The notes under the pieces were generated by a model. It did not search any database. It had not been told where the DNA came from and was given only the letters and a program-made list of their open reading frames with translations. From contig JADMJS010000762.1 in NCBI GenBank assembly GCA_018780435.1, positions 1 to 54,961 of the forward strand: a DNA stretch of 54,961 nt, read 5' to 3'. Both the position numbers and the translations under genes were made by a program. Each line of letters starts with the position of its first letter. Within the stretch, counting starts at the first letter, position 1. Origin of the DNA: Myxococcales bacterium (lineage in GTDB: Bacteria; Myxococcota_A; UBA9042; GCA-2863065). Shown here one piece after another: positions 1 through 8,048 of this stretch.

Positions 1-68
1 CCCACTTCTGGGACGCCCCGGGCGTGCTCAGCCCCTACGTCTCGCCCTACGAGGTCTGTCCGCTCTAA
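1..68 (+). CDS. C-terminal end of a secreted DUF11-like protein (cut by window edge)
   Basis: Only the last 21 codons and a TAA stop are inside the window. These bases match 1619-1683 (the end of the complete gene at 874-1686) almost exactly: I see one synonymous change (tgt/tgc near the end) before the stop codons, which differ (TAA here, TGA there). The encoded tail HFWDAPGVLSPYVSPYEVCP is the same in both. This is therefore the 3' end of a close tandem paralog lying upstream of the window. Nothing can be said of its N-terminus. Confidence 0.75.
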   Translation, partial: HFWDAPGVLSPYVSPYEVCPL

Positions 69-80
69 ACATCGTCCTGG

Positions 81-470
81 TTACGCCCTGAGCATCGGCC
101 CCCCATAGAGAAGGACGGTCGGGTCGGCAGTAACCAGGGTCATCCGCTCTGCTCTCGCCTGCGCGATCAGAAGTCGATCGAACGGGTCGGCATGGAGTGG
201 CGGCAGGTCCGCCACGGCGAGCGTGTGAGCGACCTCGATCGCAAGTGCCCTCACCCCATGACGGGTCAGCCGCAACATCACGAAGCTCGACGGGGGTTCG
301 GGCAGTGGCAACTTCCCGAGCGCATGTTTGATGGTGATCTCCCACACGCTCGCTGCCGAGAGCACGAGTGGATGCGCGGGGTCCTCAAGTAGCTGGAGCG
401 TCTCCGCGGCGATGCGGTGCGGGCTCGTCTGCAGCCACAGCCATACATGCGTGTCGAGGAGCAGGGTCAT
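81..470 (-). CDS. PIN-domain toxin (VapC/Sll0205-like), type II toxin-antitoxin
   Basis: This 129-residue protein has the compact PIN fold pattern of VapC-type endoribonuclease toxins, which cleave RNA with a Mg2+ cluster of acidic residues. The expected acids are visible: Asp6 in LLLDTHVWLW, Glu44 in SVWEITIK, Asp98 in DPFDRLLIAQA and Asp116 in TLVTADP. Length and the DPFDRLLIAQ signature match the Sll0205-like PIN subgroup. It overlaps the upstream antitoxin by 4 nt (ATGA), so the pair is translationally coupled. Its gene lies between two paralogous secreted-protein genes, which suggests acquisition as a cassette. All catalytic acids are present, so it should be active unless restrained by its antitoxin. 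The exact RNA target cannot be inferred. Confidence 0.9.
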   Translation of the reverse strand: MTLLLDTHVWLWLQTSPHRIAAETLQLLEDPAHPLVLSAASVWEITIKHALGKLPLPEPPSSFVMLRLTRHGVRALAIEVAHTLAVADLPPLHADPFDRLLIAQARAERMTLVTADPTVLLYGGPMLRA

Positions 471-712
471 GGGTCCGTCGCGCCGCTACCGCCCGTGAAG
501 AGTCCAATGGGCAAGGGCTCGTCGAAGTCCTCCGGTACGTCATAGAGCCCGGCGTCCTGCCCGAATCGACGGCGCGGTGGACCGCCGTCGAAGGGGGTCA
601 GTCTCGCAATCGGTCGCCCTGCGCGCGCGATGATGACGTCCTCGCCCGCGAGGACCGCCTCGAGGAGCCTGGAGAGGTGGGTCTTGGCTTCGTGGATGTT
701 CACGGTCGTCAT
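467..712 (-). CDS. Phd/YefM-family antitoxin
   Basis: An 81-residue protein beginning TTVNIHEAKTHLSRLLEAV and continuing ...GEDVIIARAGRPIARLTP, the canonical Phd/YefM N-terminal DNA-binding fold (the IHEAKTHLS and ARAGRPIARL motifs). The C-terminal 40 residues, rich in Gly/Pro/Asp, should be the disordered toxin-neutralising tail. It precedes the PIN toxin on the same strand with a 4-nt overlap. Phd-type antitoxins repress their own operon, and a perfect 7-bp inverted repeat lies just upstream of the start (720-745), a natural operator candidate. The pairing of a Phd-type antitoxin with a Sll0205-like PIN toxin is common in bacteria. Confidence 0.9.
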   Translation of the reverse strand: MTTVNIHEAKTHLSRLLEAVLAGEDVIIARAGRPIARLTPFDGGPPRRRFGQDAGLYDVPEDFDEPLPIGLFTGGSGATDP

Positions 713-719
713 GCCAGTA

Positions 720-745
720 GACTAAGGGTGCTCGTCCACTTAGTC
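720..745. promoter_or_regulatory. Candidate operator of the toxin-antitoxin operon
   Basis: A perfect inverted repeat, GACTAAG (720-726) and CTTAGTC (739-745) separated by 12 nt, sits 7 nt upstream of the antitoxin start codon (712, minus strand). Phd-type antitoxins bind such palindromes to autoregulate. That this one is bound is an inference from position and symmetry only. Confidence 0.45.
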
Positions 746-766
746 ATCTCGTTCTCCAGATGACCC

Positions 767-833
767 CTCACAAATGTGAGTGGTGCGACCTCGACAGGTC
801 GCCCGTAGCTTGAATGGTGCCAGCCCCGGCTGG
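767..833. repeat. Cluster of three perfect inverted repeats
   Basis: Three short perfect palindromic hairpins lie between the toxin-antitoxin operon and the secreted-protein gene: CTCACA-AA-TGTGAG (767-780), GCGACCT-CGAC-AGGTCGC (785-802) and CCAGCC-CC-GGCTGG (820-833). The middle one has a 4-nt loop and could act as a terminator or 5'-UTR structure for the gene at 874, and the first has operator-like symmetry. Apart from these and the candidate operator at 720-745, I see nothing in the 160-base gap between 713 and 873. Confidence 0.5.
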
Positions 834-873
834 TCTCGTAATGAGCCCATCGCCGCCACCGCAGGAGAGCCCC

Positions 874-1686
874 ATGAAGTCCCTTACCCTCGCCGCTGTC
901 TCCGCCGCCCTCGCCACCACCGCCTTTGCGGCGACCGCATCCGCCGCGGCCGACCTCGCGGTCTCGACCTCGGCGCCCGCGGGCGTCCGCTACTACGACG
1001 CGGCGACCTACCGCGTGTCCGTCACGAACGTCGGCAACCAGACCTCGACGGGCGGGAGCCTGCAGATCGACCTGCCGCGCACGGCGACGAGCCCGCAGGT
1101 CTACACGCTCGGTCAAGTGACCTCACTGCCGTCGGGTTGTACTCTCGCGGCGAGCCGCATCACGTGCGCCATCCCAAGCACGAAGAGAAACGTGACCCGC
1201 AACTACGACTTCGGCTTCAAAGCGCCGTACAGCGCCAGCCCCATCGCATTCTCGGCGCGTATCGTCCCGGCGTGGACCGGTGACGCCGCCGGCAACAACC
1301 TCACCAGCCACACGCTCGCCCTCTCGGGCCACACGACGGCCGTCACCGAAGGCGCTGCCTACGAGAACCGCCACTGTACGGGCACGGGCCTCTCCGCCTT
1401 CTTCGAGTGCACCCTCTTCCCAAGCTCGATCTCGAGCCACGAGACCACCTTCGCGGCGGGCGGCGTCATGACCTTCACGCCGGACGTCGACCCGGCCTAC
1501 ACCGGCGCCTGGCAGCAGAACAGCACGGATTCGCTGAGCTTTCAGATCTTCGAGTCCGGTGTCGTCATCGCGGAGTTCGAGGGCCAAGGCATCGGCGGCG
1601 GCTGCTTCGAGGGCCTGACCCACTTCTGGGACGCCCCGGGCGTGCTCAGCCCCTACGTCTCGCCCTACGAGGTCTGCCCGCTCTGA
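874..1686 (+). CDS. Secreted protein with DUF11-like domain
   Basis: The protein (270 residues from ATG 874) has an N-terminal signal peptide, MKSLTLAAVSAALATTAFA followed by an Ala-rich cleavage region near residue 25, so it is exported. AGGAG at 863-867, 6 nt upstream, selects this ATG over an in-frame ATG at 814, which has no ribosome site. Residues about 30-70 (ADLAVSTSAPAG...YRVSVTNVGNQ...LQIDLP) resemble the DUF11/CARDB-type beta-sandwich found in many secreted proteins. The rest contains a few Cys residues (likely disulfides) but no family I recognise. The last 21 residues are identical to those of the truncated paralog at the window start. Function unknown, with a cell-surface or secreted structural role likely. 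It ends only 3 nt from the convergent hydrolase gene. Confidence 0.8.
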   Translation: MKSLTLAAVSAALATTAFAATASAAADLAVSTSAPAGVRYYDAATYRVSVTNVGNQTSTGGSLQIDLPRTATSPQVYTLGQVTSLPSGCTLAASRITCAIPSTKRNVTRNYDFGFKAPYSASPIAFSARIVPAWTGDAAGNNLTSHTLALSGHTTAVTEGAAYENRHCTGTGLSAFFECTLFPSSISSHETTFAAGGVMTFTPDVDPAYTGAWQQNSTDSLSFQIFESGVVIAEFEGQGIGGGCFEGLTHFWDAPGVLSPYVSPYEVCPL

Positions 1687-1689
1687 GGT

Positions 1690-2571
1690 TCAACCCTCTC
1701 CGAAGTGCTTCTCCAAGAACGCTTGCACGACCGGCACCACGATCTCCGGGTACTCGATCAGCGAATAGTGCGTCCCCCGGGGAACCTTGAGTACCTCCGT
1801 CTGAGGCGCGTGACGGAGCACCGTCTCCGTCACGGCGTGAGGCGTCATCAGGTCCCGCTCTCCCGTGATCATCAGGATGGGCCCCGAAAGCCCTGCCAGT
1901 AATGGCTCGCCGTCGTGCACGTTCGCCTCCCCGAGCATGCGGTGATAGAGCGCGAAGTCGAGCGTCGCGAGGTCCTTGGCAATGGCGGTGAAGACCTCCT
2001 TGTCCAGCTTCGGGTCGACGAGGCGGAGCTGCTCGAGCATCTTCGGCATCCACGGTTGCCGAACGACCGCGCCCACGAGGTGCGGCAGGACGGGGCCGAG
2101 GCGAATCGCCATCTGATTGACCCACGGCAGGACCTTCCCGCCCCACCGTGGGTCGAAGGCCGTCTCGAAGATGCGCCCGAAGGTCCCATTGACGAGCACC
2201 AGCCCCCGGACCCGGGCGTCGAGATCGGCGGCGGCTTGAATGGCGACTTGCACGCCGAGACTCCACCCGAACACGACCGCATCGTCGAAGCCGGCCGTGT
2301 CCATGACCGCCGCCAAGTCGGCCGCGTTGTCGACGATACGGACCCGCGATGGGTCGGCTGGGGCGTCCGAACCGTAGAGCCCGCGGTAGTCCCAGCTCAC
2401 GAAAGTGCAGCGCTCCCGAAGTGCGCGAAGCAGCGGGATCCAGGCGAGGAGAGTGCCCCCGATCCCGTTGGCCACCACCACTCGAAGGGGACCGTCGCCG
2501 TAGCGCTGGGCGGTGAGCCGGGTTCCGTCCTGGGCTGTGACGTCGAAGGTCTCGAAGTTGGGAAGTGCCAT
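1690..2571 (-). CDS. Alpha/beta-fold hydrolase
   Basis: A 293-residue alpha/beta hydrolase of ordinary length. The catalytic triad can be read: nucleophile Ser104 in the elbow GWSLG, Asp240 in ITGERDLMTP and His268 in GTHYS. The oxyanion-hole region is near ANGIGGTLLAW (residues 34-44), and a helical lid lies around residues 140-205. I start it at ATG 2571 (MALPNFETFDV) because GGAGC lies about 8 nt upstream and homologous proteins begin here. The open frame continues upstream to 2811 without support. The HGxGG-type oxyanion motif is replaced by NGIGG. Substrate not predictable. Possible roles include esterase, lipase or haloalkane/epoxide-type hydrolase. It stands alone, divergent from the peptidoglycan hydrolase gene. 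Confidence 0.9.
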   Translation of the reverse strand: MALPNFETFDVTAQDGTRLTAQRYGDGPLRVVVANGIGGTLLAWIPLLRALRERCTFVSWDYRGLYGSDAPADPSRVRIVDNAADLAAVMDTAGFDDAVVFGWSLGVQVAIQAAADLDARVRGLVLVNGTFGRIFETAFDPRWGGKVLPWVNQMAIRLGPVLPHLVGAVVRQPWMPKMLEQLRLVDPKLDKEVFTAIAKDLATLDFALYHRMLGEANVHDGEPLLAGLSGPILMITGERDLMTPHAVTETVLRHAPQTEVLKVPRGTHYSLIEYPEIVVPVVQAFLEKHFGEG

Positions 2572-2816
2572 GTCTGAAGCTCCGCGCGCGCGGCGTTCCG
2601 GATGATCGGACGCCCCTCGTCGCCTGTAGGGGTCACTAAACTTTGCAGCCTCTGTCAAGAGACGATGACAGTCGAGCGCGTGCACGGTCCTGAAAGAGAG
2701 CGTCCTGACACGGATCCCAGCGGGAGCCTGTCGTCGGCCCAGTTCCTGCTTTTGCGTCAGCCCGTCGCGCCCGATAGACGAGAACGCAATCAGGCCGCCG
2801 ACACGGAGCAAGCGCC

Positions 2817-5447
2817 ATGGGTCTCTTCGAAAGTCATCACGACCGCGATCGCGAGCCGAACGGCGACGTGGACTCGGCGACCGAATCGCGCTCTGGCCTC
2901 TCAGGATGGCTGCGTGGGCGCGACTACGCGGCCGGATCGCGAGCGCTCAAGCCAAAGCCCGCTCCTCCTTCGGTCAATTCGACCACCGCCGGCCAGCCCG
3001 AATCCATCGTCGACGAGGCTGTCGCCGAGGCCGCTGCGGTCGAGCCGGCGCTGTCCGCGTCCTCGGCGCCCGCCGATGCGGCTGCACCTGACCTCACCGC
3101 CGCACCCGACGTCGCCGTCGGGGAGGTGGCTGGCGTGGAGCCGGCCGCCGACGTGTCAGCCGCCACGACGCCCGCCGTCTCGACGGAGCCCAGCACGACC
3201 GTACCAGACGCTGCCGCCGCCCCAAATGGCGACCTCGCCTCGCCCGGTGCGCTCAGCCCGGTGCTCACGTCGGAGCAACAAGTCGAGCTCGTGAAGTCGC
3301 TCATTTCGCAAGGGGTCACGAGCTCCGGGACCATCGCTGACGATGTCTTCTACACGACGTACCCCGAAATGGCCCCGGGCGGGACTCGAAGGCCATTGCC
3401 CGCCATCGGCGTCGCCACCGAGCATGACCTCCTCTACATCGACGCGTACAAAGACATCTCCGCGCGCATCGTTCGCCCGAACTTGGTCCGTAGCCCGTCG
3501 TCCGGGCGAAGCGATGGCGACGTCCTGGCGGGCATCGATGAACGCTTCGGCGTGTTCCTCGACGAAGCCACCGCCGAGTTCGGGATCGATCGCACGCAGC
3601 TGATGGCGATCATGGCGGTAGAGTCTCGCGGCGATCCGACGGCGTCATCGGGTGCAGCCTTTGGACTCATGCAAGTCACGAAGGGGACGTGGTCGGCCAC
3701 ACAGCAGCGCCACGCGTCGCTGGCCGATTACGACTTCACGACCTACTGGACGGACCCACGGGTCAACATCCGATTCGGCGCGGCGGTCCTCAAGGACAAG
3801 ATGGCAGCGGTCGGCGTCGAAGCGAGCGACCCGAACTTCGCGCGCCTCGCCGTCACGGCCTACAACGGCGGAGAAGGTGTCGTGAACACGGCGCTTGAGC
3901 TGGCGCGCGCGGCGGGGAGCGCGAACCCGACGGCCGACTGCCTGAAGCCGGAGTTCCTTCGGCCCGCCATCGCGCGTTATCCATCCGTGTACAGCTACTA
4001 CTTGACCGGCGCGGGCAAAAAGTACAACGCCGCCCTCGCGACCGGAGGTGACGCCGCCACCGACGCCGCCGTCGAACTCAAGTACAAGGAGATATCCCAG
4101 TATCCCGACCGAGTGGAGCGCTACTTGTCCGCGGCGGTGGGCGTCGTCACGCATCCCGAGGCGTCGGACGACCCAGACGCCGTGGTCGCACCGACGAAGT
4201 CGGGGGGCAGCACGGCGACCGGCCCACGCGAGTCGCCCGCGCTCGCGGCGCAGTACTACGGCGTGGCGCGGGCGTTGATGGAGGGGTGCGCGACCTATGT
4301 CCCGTACACGGACACGTACCTCGACCTCGATGAGGTCAAGCTCGGGACGACTCTCTCCGGCTTGTTCAATCAGCCGGGTATCATCTCCAACGTCTTCAAG
4401 CTGCTGTCCTGGAATGACCGCGACGATGTCGCCTTTCACATGGCGAAGGCGCTCCCAGACGCCATCCTCCCGCTCGTCGAGCCCAGCCTCCTCGGGTATC
4501 TGCACGGGCAGTTGTCCTCCGCCTTCGGGTACACGGGCGGCGCTGAGGCGGCCCAAGCAACGCGTCTGGCCCGGGCACTAGGTCAAGAGCAAGGCACCGC
4601 CGCGTCCCAAGCGAGCTCGGCACAAGGAGAGGCCGCCACGAGCGCCACGCCGCGGGCGCCCATAGCGCCGCCGGTCGCCGGCGCCCATCTCACCGAGGCT
4701 GGGTGTGCCGAAGCGCTCGCCTACTACTCCGAGAACCGCAACCGCTATGTCTCCGGAGTCATCATGGCCATCGAGAGAAAGGTCGGCCTTCCCGACTCCG
4801 GGCAGGTGACCGCCGCCTTCTGTGACGGCGTCGCGGGCTATCAGAGCACGCGAGGTCTGCCTGCCGACGGCAAGGCCGGGAAGGGCACGCTTGAGCGGAT
4901 GTTCGGTGTCGATATTCGGATGGGCGAAGGCGCCGTGGACCCGGCGCTCGTCTCGACGGCCGACGGCCTCGCTCGTATCAACAGTGGGGTCGAGCTGACG
5001 CCTGCCATCCTCGACGGGTGGACCCATGTCCTCCCCTATCTCCCCGAAGGCGCTGTCATGACCTCGGGCGTCCGCACGTGGGAGAAGACCGTTCAGATCC
5101 TCGTCAAGTACGTCTTGAAGAAGGAGGACGACATGGTCCGTCTCGGGCTCACCACGCACGAGGAGGTCAAGACCGCGATCGATGGCGCTGACTTCGGGAC
5201 CCTGAAGCGCCTAGCGAACTTGGACTACGACAAGAACGGGGATGGGGCCGTCGAAAAGTACGTCGTCGCAGGGCCCGGAGCGAGCCCCCACATCACCGGG
5301 CTGGCCTTCGACCTCTCTGGAGCCTCTCTTACCGCCATCGACGGCGCCGTACGGAAGGCGGCCGCCGAGATCCCCGCCTTCACGGCCAAGTTCAAAGGGA
5401 CCATCGTCGAGACCGGCAACAACTGCGTGCACGTCGACCTCCAGTAG
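2817..5447 (+). CDS. Fused lytic transglycosylase, peptidoglycan-binding and M15-like peptidase protein
   Basis: An 876-residue protein starting at ATG 2817 with GGAG 8 nt upstream. Residues 30-46 (GWLRGRDYAAGSRALKP) form a short conserved-looking motif, followed by an Ala/Pro/Val-rich linker to about 150. Residues about 240-405 form an SLT-type lytic transglycosylase: AIMAVESRGDP with catalytic Glu269, FGLMQVTKGTW, and AYNGGEG at 348-354. Residues about 665-697 resemble a peptidoglycan-binding repeat (VAGYQSTRGLPADGKAG). Residues about 745-876 resemble an M15 D,D-carboxypeptidase: SPHITGLAFDLSG (His825, Asp832) and NCVHVDL (His872, Asp874) are the zinc-ligand motifs. It would cut both glycan strands and stem peptides. 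No signal peptide is visible, so export must use a non-Sec route, lysis or a contractile injection or phage-type machine. Confidence 0.85.
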   Translation: MGLFESHHDRDREPNGDVDSATESRSGLSGWLRGRDYAAGSRALKPKPAPPSVNSTTAGQPESIVDEAVAEAAAVEPALSASSAPADAAAPDLTAAPDVAVGEVAGVEPAADVSAATTPAVSTEPSTTVPDAAAAPNGDLASPGALSPVLTSEQQVELVKSLISQGVTSSGTIADDVFYTTYPEMAPGGTRRPLPAIGVATEHDLLYIDAYKDISARIVRPNLVRSPSSGRSDGDVLAGIDERFGVFLDEATAEFGIDRTQLMAIMAVESRGDPTASSGAAFGLMQVTKGTWSATQQRHASLADYDFTTYWTDPRVNIRFGAAVLKDKMAAVGVEASDPNFARLAVTAYNGGEGVVNTALELARAAGSANPTADCLKPEFLRPAIARYPSVYSYYLTGAGKKYNAALATGGDAATDAAVELKYKEISQYPDRVERYLSAAVGVVTHPEASDDPDAVVAPTKSGGSTATGPRESPALAAQYYGVARALMEGCATYVPYTDTYLDLDEVKLGTTLSGLFNQPGIISNVFKLLSWNDRDDVAFHMAKALPDAILPLVEPSLLGYLHGQLSSAFGYTGGAEAAQATRLARALGQEQGTAASQASSAQGEAATSATPRAPIAPPVAGAHLTEAGCAEALAYYSENRNRYVSGVIMAIERKVGLPDSGQVTAAFCDGVAGYQSTRGLPADGKAGKGTLERMFGVDIRMGEGAVDPALVSTADGLARINSGVELTPAILDGWTHVLPYLPEGAVMTSGVRTWEKTVQILVKYVLKKEDDMVRLGLTTHEEVKTAIDGADFGTLKRLANLDYDKNGDGAVEKYVVAGPGASPHITGLAFDLSGASLTAIDGAVRKAAAEIPAFTAKFKGTIVETGNNCVHVDLQ

Positions 5448-5469
5448 GGCGCCGTCGAAGGACGGCGTC
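5448..5469 (+). terminator. Hairpin just after the peptidoglycan hydrolase stop
   Basis: Immediately after the TAG stop, GGCGCCGTC (5448-5456) and GACGGCGTC (5461-5469) can form a 9-bp stem (one G-T pair) with a GAAG tetraloop. No T-run follows, so it may be a weak or Rho-assisted terminator separating this gene from the ABC operon. Confidence 0.45.
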
Positions 5470-5548
5470 CTGGGCGACAGACCCAGTCCGTCTGCGCCGC
5501 AACCGGAATGCCGAAGGGCCCGCGTTCCTTCGTGACAGATCGGCGACG

Positions 5549-6295
5549 GTGGGGCATTTTCCGTGCGTGCGACCCGGCCTATTCAGTCCGCTCCGAGCCA
5601 CCTTCGCTCTTTCGCTAATCGCGTGCGGCTCGCCTCTTGAGGCGGACCTCTCGAACGCGTCGGCGTGTGGCGTCCTCGGCCGCGCCCTCCTCAACGTCTG
5701 CGGTGGCGAGCTGGCGGACTCGACCGAGCCGCTCTTCCAGTATCTCAACTGCAACATCCTGCCGGGGTGTCCCGGGGGGCAGGTCGAGACGTCCGACATC
5801 GAGGATTGCGCCGCTCGAATCGCGGCCCAGCGCGACGACGCCGCCGGAAAACCGCGACTCTTGGCGTGCCGTGACGCCCTCGCTGTCGAGTGCACCATCG
5901 CGCGTGCGGACTGCGGTGAGAACGAGGAGCCCCCCGACGGCGCGCTCATCGGCTTTTGGCGCGCCTGTGAGCGCATCCGCACGGCCCTCGGAGATGAGTG
6001 TCTGCTCACCGAGTCGCAGCGGACGTCGATCGCCGATACGGCCGCAGGCGACGCGACGCGCGCGACGACGCTGACCACCGAAGCGGCCCTCTCGTCTTGC
6101 GCCGTGCTCCTCCGGTGTGACCGGGCCGGCGCCTTCTCCGACTCCGACCTCGTCCTCGCTCTCTCTGCGGTCGCGGGTCAGTCCTGCGACGACGCGAAAG
6201 CCGGTCTCGTCGCCGCCGATGTCGAGCGCGCTTTCTGTGGTCCCGAGACGACGGAGACCGCCTCCACGCTCTCGACTGGCGGGACCACGCCATGA
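5549..6295 (+). CDS. Small Cys-rich lipoprotein, first gene of the ABC operon
   Basis: About 240 residues. Two in-frame GTG starts are possible: 5549, or 5567, which gives a cleaner lipoprotein signal (VRPGLFSPLRATFALSLIAC, lipobox LIAC-G). After the lipidated Cys the protein has about a dozen further Cys residues spaced through an alpha-helical-looking sequence, suggesting several disulfides outside the cytoplasm. I do not recognise the family. Its TGA stop overlaps the ATG of the ABC ATPase (ATGA at 6292-6295), so it is the coupled first gene of the five-gene transport operon. An extracytoplasmic partner or substrate-capture role for the transporter is an inference from this coupling. Confidence 0.75.
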   Translation: MGHFPCVRPGLFSPLRATFALSLIACGSPLEADLSNASACGVLGRALLNVCGGELADSTEPLFQYLNCNILPGCPGGQVETSDIEDCAARIAAQRDDAAGKPRLLACRDALAVECTIARADCGENEEPPDGALIGFWRACERIRTALGDECLLTESQRTSIADTAAGDATRATTLTTEAALSSCAVLLRCDRAGAFSDSDLVLALSAVAGQSCDDAKAGLVAADVERAFCGPETTETASTLSTGGTTP

Positions 6296-7218
6296 GCGAC
6301 GTCGTCTTCGAGACGCGCGACATCACGTTCTCCTACGGTGGCCGCCCTGCTTTGACGGCGCTCACGACCGCCGTCGCGCCCGGCACCATCGGACTCCTCG
6401 GACCGAACGGAGCCGGCAAGACGACGTTCATCCGGACGCTACTCGGCCTGACGAACCCACAATCGGGCACCGCGACGGTCCTCGGGCTCGACGCGCGCCG
6501 CGACGCGCCGCTCATCCGCCAGCGCGTCGGGTACATGCCCGAGAACGAGTGCTACTTCGCTGACCAGTCGGGCCTCGACGCCGTCATCTACGCCGCTCGC
6601 CTCTCGGGGCTCCCCCGAAACGCGGCCATCCGGCGCGCGCACGAGATGCTCGACTTCGCCGGCATCGACGAGGCGCGTTACCGCGGCACCCAGGGCTACT
6701 CGACCGGCATGAAGCAGCGCGTCAAGCTCGCCCAAGCGCTCGTGCACGGCCCTGAGCTGCTCTTCCTCGACGAGCCGACCAACGGCCTCGACCCGAAGGG
6801 CCGCGACGACATGCTCGACCTCATCGCCGGGCTCGGCGCCGCGTCGGTCTCCGTCGTGCTGAGTACCCACATCCTCAATGATGTCGAGCGGGTGTGCTCC
6901 GACGTGCTCCTGCTCGCCGGCGGCCAGCTCAAGCACTACGGCCCTCTGAGCGCCTTCACTGCGGGCGCCTCCGGGGAGTGGATCGTGCACGTCAAGGAGG
7001 GCAGGGGGCTCCTCATGGACGCCCTCGGGCGTGCGGGGCTTGAGCCCTTCGGCGCCGACCCCGAGACCCCCTTCGTGTTCCGGTTGCGCCTCGAGGCCGA
7101 CCAGGTCCTCACTTTCTGGCAGGTCGTCACCACCACGGGCGTGCAGGTCCGCGAGTTCGCCCCCGAGCAGCTCTCGCTCGAGACCGCCTTGATGCGTTTC
7201 CTCGGAGCGGCCGCATGA
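6292..7218 (+). CDS. ABC transporter ATP-binding protein (ABC-2/NosF-type)
   Basis: A 308-residue ATPase. Walker A is LLGPNGAGKTTFIR (residues 35-48), the ABC signature is the variant YSTGMKQRVKLAQAL (about 136-150), Walker B is LLFLDEPTNGLDP and the H-loop is STHIL. The Q-loop position reads VGYMPENECY, as in ABC-2 type exporters of the CcmA/NosF group. The C-terminal 90 residues are the family-typical regulatory extension. Start and stop overlap neighbours by 4 nt on both sides (ATGA at 6292 and 7215), so it is made with the permease that follows. Together they should form an exporter or membrane-remodelling ABC complex. Substrate unknown. Confidence 0.93.
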   Translation: MSDVVFETRDITFSYGGRPALTALTTAVAPGTIGLLGPNGAGKTTFIRTLLGLTNPQSGTATVLGLDARRDAPLIRQRVGYMPENECYFADQSGLDAVIYAARLSGLPRNAAIRRAHEMLDFAGIDEARYRGTQGYSTGMKQRVKLAQALVHGPELLFLDEPTNGLDPKGRDDMLDLIAGLGAASVSVVLSTHILNDVERVCSDVLLLAGGQLKHYGPLSAFTAGASGEWIVHVKEGRGLLMDALGRAGLEPFGADPETPFVFRLRLEADQVLTFWQVVTTTGVQVREFAPEQLSLETALMRFLGAAA

Positions 7219-8048
7219 GCATCTACTCGACCCGCTACCAAGGCTACGACGGCCCTCGTGAGTCGCCTACCACGCGCTTCCTCACTATCGCCGAGGCCGA
7301 GCTTCGCCGCTTCTTGCAGGAGAAGTGGGCGAAACGCCTGGTGCTGCTCGCGTGGACGCCCGTCATCTTCCTGGCCGGCTGGCTCTACCTCGCGCTCATC
7401 TTGAAGAAGGTGTCTGGCGTCGAAGGGCCGTCGCTGCTCGTCTACGACTACCTCTTCCGCACCGAGCTCTTCTTCATCGCCGTGATCCTCGCGGCCTTCG
7501 GCGCTGGCGTCATCGTGCGGGACATCGACTCGAAGGCGCTCACGCTCTACTTCACGCGCCCCCTCGACGCGGCGCAATACCACCTCGGAAAGCTCATCGC
7601 GACAGCGGCGCTGGTCCTGGTCGTGACGCTGGTCCCAGGGCTCCTCCTCGCTGTCGCGCAACACGCGATGGCCGAAGAGTTCCGGCCGCTCGAGCTGCTC
7701 GACGGGCTCTGGCGTATCGCTGTGTGTTCGTTCGGGATCGCGTTCACGGGCGGCAACCTCATCCTCCTCCTCTCGTCCACGGGGTGGTCCTCGCGTTACG
7801 TGGGCGCCGCTTGGCTTGGCGCCTTCACGCTCGCCGAAGTGATCCGCGGCGTCCTCGTGACGGGCCTCGGCTCGCAGCCGATGCTCGACCTCATCAGCCT
7901 CGGTCGCCTCTTCACGGGCTCGGTCGAGTTCCTCTTCGCCGGCCGTAGTGATCAGCTCCCAGCGCTCGTCTCGCTCTACGCCCTTGGCGTCTTTTTCTTC
8001 GTGTGGCTGCGCTTCCGCATCATCACGCTCGAACGGGGCAAGTCGTGA
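7215..8048 (+). CDS. ABC-2 type permease
   Basis: A 277-residue integral membrane protein with about six hydrophobic segments (first near residues 44-66, ...RLVLLAWTPVIFLAGWLYL, last just before the C-terminus, LVSLYALGVFFFVWL). Between segments two and three it carries VRDIDSKALTLYFTRPLDAA, the cytoplasmic motif typical of NosY/ABC-2 permeases (D...K.L.....RP....). Its N-terminus (YQGYDGPR) matches the start seen in many such permeases. It overlaps the upstream ATPase (ATGA) and the downstream ATPase (GTGA at 8045-8048) by 4 nt each. It is expected to pair with the ATPase at 6292. Confidence 0.9.
   Translation: MSIYSTRYQGYDGPRESPTTRFLTIAEAELRRFLQEKWAKRLVLLAWTPVIFLAGWLYLALILKKVSGVEGPSLLVYDYLFRTELFFIAVILAAFGAGVIVRDIDSKALTLYFTRPLDAAQYHLGKLIATAALVLVVTLVPGLLLAVAQHAMAEEFRPLELLDGLWRIAVCSFGIAFTGGNLILLLSSTGWSSRYVGAAWLGAFTLAEVIRGVLVTGLGSQPMLDLISLGRLFTGSVEFLFAGRSDQLPALVSLYALGVFFFVWLRFRIITLERGKS

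Noticed and set aside
2641..2660. TTGACA on the minus strand upstream of the alpha/beta hydrolase gene, a possible -35 box.
   Set aside because: No acceptable -10 hexamer at 15-19 nt spacing was found.
5220..5260. EF-hand-like loop DYDKNGDGAVEK in the peptidoglycan hydrolase.
   Set aside because: The 12th position is not an acidic residue, and a single loop in an M15-type region is insufficient evidence of a calcium site.
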